Shown here piece by piece: positions 1 to 6,358 of a stretch of 9,829 nucleotides of DNA. The position numbers and the translations under genes were made by a program. Source of the stretch: Blautia sp. (GTDB lineage: Bacteria > Bacillota > Clostridia > Lachnospirales > Lachnospiraceae); NCBI GenBank assembly GCA_030841965.1, contig JAUUSJ010000151.1:1-9829 (forward strand), read 5' to 3'. Within the stretch, counting starts at the first letter, position 1, and each line of letters opens with the position of its first letter. A model generated the notes under the pieces. That model saw nothing but the letters and a program-made list of their open reading frames with translations. It searched no databases and was not told where the DNA came from.

Positions 1-69
1 TTTTACCATATTTTGCATCAGAATTTCCCACTCGTTTCGCAATTACCTATTATTTTTTGAATTTAATTT

Positions 70-225
70 TATGATACCAAGGTCAAAAGGTTTAAAATCC
101 GCTTCAAAAGACCTTTTGACCCCAACATCATTTTATATATCTTATATTATCAACTGGATTTTTAAAATTTTTCTGCACAAGATAGAATGCGGGAGCACAT
201 TGTGCGGAGCAATTCGGTATCATAG
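70..225. repeat. Region bounded by 9-bp inverted ends
   Basis: TATGATACC (70-78) and GGTATCATA (217-225) are perfect inverted repeats 156 nt apart end to end, enclosing the 11-bp-arm hairpin and the small palindrome GCACATTGTGC (196-206). The nested arrangement could mark a small MITE-like element directly after the propeller gene, but 9-bp ends alone are thin evidence. Confidence 0.3.
81..121. repeat. Hairpin with 11-bp perfect arms downstream of the propeller gene
   Basis: GGTCAAAAGGT (81-91) and ACCTTTTGACC (111-121) are perfect inverted repeats around a 19-nt loop. The unit TCAAAAG recurs at 83-89 and 104-110, so alternative pairings are possible (TCAAAA 104-109 with TTTTGA 114-119). It sits about 120 nt past the gene's stop and has no convincing T-run, so it reads better as an extragenic repeat than as a terminator. 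Confidence 0.55.
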
Positions 226-237
226 GAGGCAAAAACA

Positions 238-2931
238 TCATGATATAAAGTATTTATCCATCTCTTCTTGTGTCAGGCTTTCTCCGTCCAAAATTTCTTC
301 CGCTTTTTCTCTCAATTCCTTAAAGGTATGAAATTTAGAATACTTTAGGTCTCCGCCCTGACTATCTTGCCATAATATCTCATTTCCATCAAAACTTGCC
401 CAAGCACAGCTAGATAATACAGCCCCTGTATGTCCCATATACTCCGTAAACCTGTGATTTTCATCTACTTTATAAATACAGATAGGAAAGTATGGAACGT
501 CATCCCATCGAGCGCCGCTTCTCTTATAAGAAGTAATCCCAAAATATTCATCGCTGCCATCTGTATAAATAATATCACCGCTTCCTTCTTCCTCCTGCTC
601 CATTATCTTCTTGGCATTCTTCACTCTCCACATCGTAATTTTATGATTGCTAAGCTGAATATAATACTCATCCTCGTCAAAGAAACTACAAGTTTGCATT
701 TCTCTAGGCAACTCATCTTTACATGGAATACTACTTATTTTTTCTCCCGCCTCCACGTCAAGAAATTCTATATTGCCGTCTAGTTTTGCCACCGCAATCA
801 CTGGCTTTTGTTTTCCGACCGTGACAGAATAATTTAGTACACCGTTATACTCTTTCTTTCCGTCTATCTCCTTCCACTCTTTCTTCTCGACATCCCAAAT
901 CTTTAAATATCCCTCAAATAAATCATCGGATTCTTGCTCCTCGTTCATCACAATCAAATATTTATCATCCGCCGTTAAACTCATATCGTAAACTCCGTCT
1001 GCATTCCAGATAATATTCTCATCCACCTCAAACTCCTCTTTCGATAAGTCGATTTCTCCGTATGGTCCATACAGAATATACAGTTTGGATAAATCATTTG
1101 CATATAGAATAGAGCCATCCATTATATCATTTTTGGACATCTCAAAACTTTTTATCTCTTCTTTCTTTTGCAAATCAATCATATAAAATTTAGAATTTTC
1201 TCCAGTTGTACTATATCTTCCAAAATTTTTCACATAACATAAGACAGGAGTTCCATCTCTCATCGCAATATTCATATTACTAAACCAGATATTTTCCTCT
1301 CCCTCTCCTACCTCGTATATTGTCTCATCTGTTCCAGCCTTCGTCACTTTCAGTTTCTTATCAAAAGTATTGTCTTTTCTATACTGTGCACATCGATATA
1401 CTGTTTTTTCTCCTCCTTTTTGCAAAGTAAAATACTCGATATTTCTTATTTTTCCTCTTTCTTCTATATAACTAATATCTTCATCTTTCTCCACAGAGGA
1501 AAAAACGAGATTTCCCTCTCCGCATTGCTGGACTAAGGTTTTATTATTGGCATAAAATGCAATTTTCTGCACATCTTCTCTCTCTATATAAGCAACTACA
1601 TTTTCTTTTTGTTGCGTATTGTCTGTCAAGGCAAATGCGTAGGTAAAGACAATTCCATTCTTCGTTCCAAATATCAGTTTCGTATCATCATACTGGTCGA
1701 TTCCGACCATCCCGTAGTCCAAACCTAGCTCAACCTCATCGAGCACTTCTTTCTTAATTGGATTTACAAGACAAATCTGTTCCGTCAGGCAAAATGCCAA
1801 TTGCTTTTCATTATCCTTTCCCACAAGTAAAGTTTGAAAATAATTTTGTTCACTACTCGTTAAAACGTCTTTTTTCCAACTTCTCTTTCCCTTTTTTGTA
1901 TCATAAATACAATATTGATAATGTTTTCCAGGTGTAGAATCCGAGTCTGTTTCCTTATCGAGACATTGAATTGACGCAATATAGCGTTCGTCTATATAGG
2001 AAATGCACTTAGTCTCCTGTTTCGATAAAATTTTATACTTTCCTGTTTTTAGAGAATATTGTACGAGACCAGATTGGTTGCCATTCTCACAGCTGGCTGC
2101 AATAATTATCTCATCTTTTTGTGTATTCCAAATGAGCTGATTTATCTCAGCCTTGCTGGTGTCTAAAGAAAAACTTTCATATTTTATCTCATTTTCCACC
2201 TCTCCTGTTATCGCATTATAAATTTTTAATACATTATTTGTACCATCACTTAACGCGATTTTGTCCTTCTCTGCAAGCAGGATATCTTTCCCATAACTAT
2301 TTTGTCTATCTAGGTTGATTTTCTTTATAATTGTTTGCTCTCTATAATTGATAATCCAGATTTCTTTTTCGGTGCTCAATGCTATAGAAGTATCATTTAA
2401 TATCGCGTAAGCCTCAAAGTTTTCTCTGACACTCTCCCCAAAATCAACTGGCTGTATATCCCATATACATTTTCCATCTTTTCCAGAGAAAAAATAAACT
2501 CTTCCATTTCCGTCCATTGTAATATAATAATCGCCACTTGGATTATAGGAGCCTTCTTTTAGAATACTGCTCGTCGTCTTTTCCATTCGATTTGCTCGAA
2601 GGTATTCTTGGTCTTGATAAGAATATAATGCCTGACTTAAGGCTGCCTCTTGCTCTATAACAAGAGGGCTGTCTGATTTTTTTCCGTCCGCCAAAACTGC
2701 CAATGCTGTTTTTAATGCTCCTATTCTATCTCCTTTTTCTAGTAGTTGTTTGGATGTCTGGGATAAGTATCTGGCTTGGGCCTTTTTTTGAGCTTCATAT
2801 TTCTCACTTGTTTTCGTTTCTTTTATCCATAGAAAGATAGCAACTATGGATAGGATGCATATGGTGAGAATTATGATTATTTTTAGTTTTTTGTTGAAGT
2901 TTGATTTGATTGTTTTTTCTATTTTTTCCAT
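238..2931 (-). CDS. Membrane-anchored beta-propeller protein, TIR-less paralogue of the TIR-propeller protein
   Basis: 897 residues. The N-terminus is short and basic (residues 1-15), followed by one strongly hydrophobic segment (about 16-36, KIIIILTICILSIVAIFLW) and a helical linker (about 40-110) with the motif YLSQTSKQLLEKGDRIGALKTAL split over residues 55-78. Residues ~120-860 are beta-rich repeats with WD40-like cores such as LTADDKYLIV and YLKIWDVEKKEW. The tail (863-897) is helical and ends LTQEEMDKYFIS. From the GDRxGALKTALA motif to the C-terminus it is colinear with the TIR protein encoded two genes upstream, sharing GNEILWQ and KPVIAV-type blocks, but it has no TIR domain. The start is supported by AGAGAGG at 2937-2943, 5 nt from the ATG, and no TIR-like sequence precedes it, so it looks like a complete gene and not a broken one. 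Role unknown; regulator, co-sensor or scaffold for the TIR protein is inference. About 14 cysteines in the propeller would be unusual for an exported domain in Firmicutes. Confidence 0.9.
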   Translation of the reverse strand: MEKIEKTIKSNFNKKLKIIIILTICILSIVAIFLWIKETKTSEKYEAQKKAQARYLSQTSKQLLEKGDRIGALKTALAVLADGKKSDSPLVIEQEAALSQALYSYQDQEYLRANRMEKTTSSILKEGSYNPSGDYYITMDGNGRVYFFSGKDGKCIWDIQPVDFGESVRENFEAYAILNDTSIALSTEKEIWIINYREQTIIKKINLDRQNSYGKDILLAEKDKIALSDGTNNVLKIYNAITGEVENEIKYESFSLDTSKAEINQLIWNTQKDEIIIAASCENGNQSGLVQYSLKTGKYKILSKQETKCISYIDERYIASIQCLDKETDSDSTPGKHYQYCIYDTKKGKRSWKKDVLTSSEQNYFQTLLVGKDNEKQLAFCLTEQICLVNPIKKEVLDEVELGLDYGMVGIDQYDDTKLIFGTKNGIVFTYAFALTDNTQQKENVVAYIEREDVQKIAFYANNKTLVQQCGEGNLVFSSVEKDEDISYIEERGKIRNIEYFTLQKGGEKTVYRCAQYRKDNTFDKKLKVTKAGTDETIYEVGEGEENIWFSNMNIAMRDGTPVLCYVKNFGRYSTTGENSKFYMIDLQKKEEIKSFEMSKNDIMDGSILYANDLSKLYILYGPYGEIDLSKEEFEVDENIIWNADGVYDMSLTADDKYLIVMNEEQESDDLFEGYLKIWDVEKKEWKEIDGKKEYNGVLNYSVTVGKQKPVIAVAKLDGNIEFLDVEAGEKISSIPCKDELPREMQTCSFFDEDEYYIQLSNHKITMWRVKNAKKIMEQEEEGSGDIIYTDGSDEYFGITSYKRSGARWDDVPYFPICIYKVDENHRFTEYMGHTGAVLSSCAWASFDGNEILWQDSQGGDLKYSKFHTFKELREKAEEILDGESLTQEEMDKYFIS

Positions 2932-2936
2932 TTTTT

Positions 2937-2943
2937 CCTCTCT
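2937..2943 (-). promoter_or_regulatory. Ribosome binding site deciding the start of the TIR-less propeller gene
   Basis: AGAGAGG on the minus strand, 5 nt before the ATG at 2929-2931. It matters because it shows the TIR-less protein has its own well-formed start right before the membrane segment, so the lack of a TIR domain is not explained by a misplaced start. Confidence 0.65.
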
Positions 2944-3008
2944 TTCTATTGCTTTTTGAGTTTTGGTGCAATGGTATGGGGTAGGAGGGTGGATGAGAGG
3001 GAGACGCT

Positions 3009-3198
3009 AAGAGAGGAGGGAGGTATCTGCCCCAAAAACACGTTCGTTCCCACGATTTTTCGACATACGCTGATTTTTGCCGCCTCCCGCAAACTCGCAC
3101 CTTCGGCGCTCAGACAGTGCTCCGGCGCCAAAGCTAAGTATATCGAAAAATCGCTCTACTCTCTATCGTTTTTGGGGCAGATACCTCCCTCCTCTCTT
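3009..3198. repeat. 190-nt imperfect palindromic element
   Basis: The outer arms 3009-3038 and 3169-3198 are perfect 30-bp inverted repeats (the left arm begins AAGAGAGGAGGGAGGTATCT). Inside lie second arms, 3053-3068 and 3138-3153 (16 bp, one mismatch, core CGAAAAATCG), separated from the outer arms by unmatched stretches of about 14-15 nt. Near the centre, 3101-3109 and 3125-3133 form a GC-rich 9-bp stem with one G-U type mismatch. The element is clearly more GC-rich than the genes around it. As RNA it would fold into a long interrupted hairpin. No transposase and no clear target-site duplication are visible. It resembles a MITE-like or large extragenic palindromic repeat. It may also attenuate transcription or protect mRNA between the two genes. 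Confidence 0.8.
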
Positions 3199-3212
3199 GG
3201 CTGTGTGTTGGC
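3129..3212 (+). repeat. Dispersed repeat, copy A
   Basis: This is the right half of the palindromic element in the spacer between the 994-residue and 897-residue genes, and it is homologous to copy B at the right end of the window but in opposite orientation. Two mismatches (positions 3151 and 3157, T here, C in copy B) fall in the 43-nt core. The rest of the homology is weaker but colinear up to GCTGTGTGTTGGC at 3200-3212. Confidence 0.75.
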
Positions 3213-3243
3213 TACATATAGTGACTGATATGTTGCCGTCTAA

Positions 3244-3276
3244 AAAATATTATATTAACATGAAAAATAATATTTT
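3244..3276 (-). terminator. AT-only hairpin at the end of the 994-residue gene (weak terminator candidate)
   Basis: ATAATATTTT (3267-3276) and AAAATATTAT (3244-3253) form perfect 10-bp arms around a 13-nt loop, overlapping the stop codon, and on the minus strand the stem is followed by a further TT. The stem has no G or C pairs, so it would be a poor intrinsic terminator. It may be mRNA 3'-end structure or simply AT-rich sequence. Confidence 0.25.
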
Positions 3277-6259
3277 ATCGAAGGTGTAATTTTTCTTTTT
3301 CTAATATAATGCTTATCTCTTGTGATTCATTTTGGGGCACTACAATTTTCCTTGTTTCTTTTCCTTCTCCTTCATGAAATAAAATATATTTCTTATTTTC
3401 GTTTAATTTTGGCATAGAAAAGATTTGTTTTTGATTTGTGCTTGTCTGCCATTTTTCTAGCTCAAGCTGTTTTTCCGCCTCTATCTCGACTAGTTTCCAA
3501 TTATCGATTATCCCCTCTTTCCAATCTGGAGTGTATGTAATAATATACTGGGTCATCGGATGCTTATCTGACCATAGGTTTTGAAAGATATCAAGGGGAA
3601 GGTCGGCGCAGAGCAGTAAATATAAGAAAGCGTCGTATGCATTTCCCAGATAGAAGGACATGTATCCAAGCTCGCTTAATACGTCGGAGACTCGATAGTC
3701 AAAATCTTCTAAAATCTCCATGATATCCAACTCTTCATCTTCCCATATTTCTGAGTTTTCTTCCTCGTCTTGTAAGATATATTCCAAAAATGCGAGTGTC
3801 AAAATTTGATTTCTGCTTTTTTCTGATTCTCCAACAAATTCATGTAGGCTGTTTAGGGTAAGTCTTGTGCTTTTGAAGGAATTTGTATTCAATAGATATT
3901 CTTTTCCGTAAGATTTGACTCCCTCGTAGTCGTTGATATCTCGGTAAGATGACTGATAGAAATAGCGCAAAATCTCGGTGTCTCTTATGAATTCTTTTTC
4001 TTCCTTCTGCTTCTCGCCCTCCTCTTTATAATCTCTATTCCATATATAAATGGGTTTTGAACAAGAAGCTACTACCGCTTTTGATATCATATCCTTTTCT
4101 TTCCTGCTGCTATTCTCCAAATGGATGGTATCTAATGAGACTTGGTTATTTCTCTCTCGAACTTCATCATCCCTCGATAGAGCAAAGGATAGATGAAAGA
4201 CTGTCCCTGTAGGTAGAATCTCCCATTTCTCTTTTTCATGAAACTTGGAATTTATATTTTTATATTCTCTCCTTATCTCTTCTATATTTTCCCATTTTAG
4301 GGTAATCTGAGGGCTCTCGATTTTATCATGACTGACTACATTTTCTAAAATTTGATAGCGGACTTTATGTCCATCTTCATTTTTTAATTCGATTATCTCG
4401 CCTTTTTGTATGAGAGTTTTTGGCTCGCGTCTACAGGAAAACTCCAAATATTCTTTTCTCTTCGTGTAACGTCTTAGCTTGATATCGTAAATGCCGTCTA
4501 TTTTTTCTATCATAGATAAATATTCTTCTTTTTTGCGGTTTTTCTTATCATACTCAGCCTCTGGCTCTTTATCCATTTTCTTTGCCTGCACTCGTACCTT
4601 GCATGTATTGGAATATCCTATAGTCTCATACTGGAATCGGTAGCCTTCCATCCAGATTTCCAATACTGTATGTGGTAAAATCACCTCATTGTACTTGCAT
4701 TTTAGGATAAAGATACCCTCATTTTTTACTCTTTCCTCCGGCTTAAATAGACGAATTCCTTTTCCTATCTGAATTTCTTTTACTGCAGTTTTTAGGTGCT
4801 CGTCTAAGATAATAACCTTCTTTTCCTTGGCCATCTCAAAGTATTTTTGACTTAAAAATACAGGTTTTGCATCTCTTTTTGCCTTTCCGACAGCCCTTTG
4901 TAGTTTTTTTCCTATCTGAGAGTTATTTATGAAATCCTCCATGCTCTCGTCTGTGGATATCGCACGCACGGGAACTTCAATCTCAAGCCATTCTTTTTGT
5001 GGTAAATTTATAGCCTCCTTTGTTATAAATCTCGCTTCTTTTTCCATTCGCTCTTTTTTTGGATTTGTCTTACCGTATAATATTGTACCCGCTGGAATAA
5101 AAAAATTTTTCTGCGCAGGATAAGAAAAATAGGCGAAAACTTCATCTTCCCTCTCCATCTTTTCTTTTGTTCTTTTCTGTCTCCTGTCCATTTTTCTCTC
5201 CCTACGGTCTCCGATATAGATTTCCTTTATCGCCTCATTTTTTTCTAATTTTTTCCGAATACTCTCGATATACTCCTCTAATCTCTTCTTAGAGCTTCTT
5301 TGTTTTTGAGTGGCAACTGCATTATCAATCCAATCTAACTCGTTTTTGATAATTGCTATCTCATTTTTAAAAATCTTTCCCCTATACTCCTCTTTTAATC
5401 TTCCACCCTCCTCGAGTTCCTCCTCGAGCTCATCTCGCATTCCTCTTGTCGTTCTATCTTCCAATCGCTCTTTTTTTCCCTCAGAAACTGGATATATCTC
5501 TCTGAGGCATTTTTCTGCCTCGTAATAATTCATCTCCTCGGTCGATTGTTTTGCATATTTTAAAATCAAATATATAAAAATATCTCCCCGGTCAAAAAAA
5601 TTGATTCTCGTCAGCTTTAATACCTTAGTGCGAAAAATCTCATAATCTTGATACTCCATTTTTATACCAAATGCTAATTCCTTCAGCTCTCTCTTTGTAA
5701 AATAAAAAAGTAAATTTTTAAAATCCTCCATCTCAAATTTCTTCCTGCCATTTTGATAAAAGATTTCCCTTAAGCGATAAAAAATACTTCCGATACATAG
5801 ACGATACTGCTCCAAATCAAAACTTTCTACTTCTTCTCCCTCTTCTCTTTTTAATAAATCGGCAAACCTTTGCTCTTCCTCGCTAGAGATAAGAAATTGC
5901 TCCTCCCAGTTTTTCTCTTCTGTCCACTCCTCCATATATCTCCATAATCCCGTCTGATTTTTCTCGCCTATCGCTATTCTCGTTTGAAGCATAATATAAT
6001 TCAAAATATACTGGTAAGCTGGGAGCACCTTTATTCGAGCAATCGCATCAAAAAACTTCCTAGGATTTTCCAAAATATCCTCATAGCTCCATCTCTCATC
6101 TAACTCCTCATAGGCGGATAAATTGCCTCCCACCTGACCTTCCATATCTTCTCTATATAATTGCACCCATTTTTCATACTCTTCCTCAAGGCAACGAGTC
6201 TCACCAGATGATATCCGACTCGTTCCTATATAGTTTAAATTTTTTTCTTCTCTCTTCAT
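3275..6259 (-). CDS. Large charged protein of unknown function between the two propeller genes
   Basis: 994 residues; I do not recognise the family. No signal peptide or membrane segment is visible, so it is probably cytoplasmic. Residues 1-260 are mostly helical and acidic. Residues ~262-372 are extremely rich in K, R and E and probably form a coiled coil or flexible arm. Residues ~373-450 are beta-rich, with FFIPAGTILYG (386-396), ARFITKEAINL (409-419) and WLEIEVPVRAIS (424-435). This order (IPAGT, then FxTxE, then V-V-V-A) resembles the beta domain of phage and contractile-injection baseplate J proteins, but the match is local and uncertain. Two further beta islands carry LPHTVLEIW (529-537) and LPTGTVFHLSF (682-692). 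Residues ~760-935 are helical again, with an acidic stretch at 831-853. AGAGG at 6269-6273, 9 nt upstream, supports the ATG. The gene lies 97 nt downstream of the TIR gene with no clear terminator between, so cotranscription and a shared function are likely. Certain as a gene; function open. Confidence 0.9.
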   Translation of the reverse strand: MKREEKNLNYIGTSRISSGETRCLEEEYEKWVQLYREDMEGQVGGNLSAYEELDERWSYEDILENPRKFFDAIARIKVLPAYQYILNYIMLQTRIAIGEKNQTGLWRYMEEWTEEKNWEEQFLISSEEEQRFADLLKREEGEEVESFDLEQYRLCIGSIFYRLREIFYQNGRKKFEMEDFKNLLFYFTKRELKELAFGIKMEYQDYEIFRTKVLKLTRINFFDRGDIFIYLILKYAKQSTEEMNYYEAEKCLREIYPVSEGKKERLEDRTTRGMRDELEEELEEGGRLKEEYRGKIFKNEIAIIKNELDWIDNAVATQKQRSSKKRLEEYIESIRKKLEKNEAIKEIYIGDRRERKMDRRQKRTKEKMEREDEVFAYFSYPAQKNFFIPAGTILYGKTNPKKERMEKEARFITKEAINLPQKEWLEIEVPVRAISTDESMEDFINNSQIGKKLQRAVGKAKRDAKPVFLSQKYFEMAKEKKVIILDEHLKTAVKEIQIGKGIRLFKPEERVKNEGIFILKCKYNEVILPHTVLEIWMEGYRFQYETIGYSNTCKVRVQAKKMDKEPEAEYDKKNRKKEEYLSMIEKIDGIYDIKLRRYTKRKEYLEFSCRREPKTLIQKGEIIELKNEDGHKVRYQILENVVSHDKIESPQITLKWENIEEIRREYKNINSKFHEKEKWEILPTGTVFHLSFALSRDDEVRERNNQVSLDTIHLENSSRKEKDMISKAVVASCSKPIYIWNRDYKEEGEKQKEEKEFIRDTEILRYFYQSSYRDINDYEGVKSYGKEYLLNTNSFKSTRLTLNSLHEFVGESEKSRNQILTLAFLEYILQDEEENSEIWEDEELDIMEILEDFDYRVSDVLSELGYMSFYLGNAYDAFLYLLLCADLPLDIFQNLWSDKHPMTQYIITYTPDWKEGIIDNWKLVEIEAEKQLELEKWQTSTNQKQIFSMPKLNENKKYILFHEGEGKETRKIVVPQNESQEISIILEKEKLHLR

Positions 6260-6358
6260 CTTCGTCTTCCTCTTTATCTTCCTTTTATTTTTCTTCCAAA
6301 TTTACATTCTTCCTGTGAAATAAATAGGTATATCCCTGTAGCCACAAGTGAAAATTAT
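6260..6358 (-). other. Short spacer between the TIR gene and the 994-residue gene
   Basis: The spacer runs from the TAA of the TIR gene to the ATG of the next gene and contains only a purine-rich leader with AGAGG (6269-6273). No stem followed by a T-run and no good promoter are visible, which favours readthrough from the TIR promoter. Confidence 0.5.

Larger units (their letters stand above)
1..237. other. Noncoding region downstream of the locus
   Basis: No convincing gene is present. The open frame from 71 on the plus strand runs into the propeller gene antisense and lacks a ribosome binding site. The nested inverted repeats listed separately are all that stands out. No classical intrinsic terminator for the minus-strand genes is recognisable. 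Confidence 0.6.
2932..3274. other. 343-nt intergenic region
   Basis: Most of this gap is the palindromic element at 3009-3198. The remaining stretches are a T/C-rich leader holding the ribosome binding site of the propeller gene (2937-2943) and an AT-rich stretch at 3213-3274 after the stop of the 994-residue gene. Apparent short open frames here run through the repeat and have no ribosome binding site or protein-like composition. Confidence 0.7.

Noticed and set aside
55..130. Twenty-codon frame on the minus strand after the propeller gene
   Set aside because: It has no ribosome binding site and is formed by the hairpin repeat.
71..331. Open frame of 86 codons on the plus strand
   Set aside because: It overlaps the end of the propeller gene antisense, lacks a ribosome binding site and has no protein-like pattern.
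3009..3198. CRISPR array or tRNA/rRNA fragment
   Set aside because: The repeats are inverted, not direct and regularly spaced, and no cloverleaf or rRNA-like sequence is present.
3249..3254. TATAAT on the minus strand as a -10 box for the TIR-less propeller gene
   Set aside because: No acceptable -35 at 16-18 nt, it lies within the AT-only hairpin, and the leader would have to cross the whole palindrome.
2804..3289. Several short open frames on both strands across the spacer
   Set aside because: They read through the palindromic repeat or the gene ends, are rich in low-complexity sequence and have no supported start sites.
4929..5525. Plus-strand open frames inside the 994-residue gene
   Set aside because: They are antisense shadows of a long, well-supported coding frame; serine runs come from the opposite-strand Glu-rich codons.
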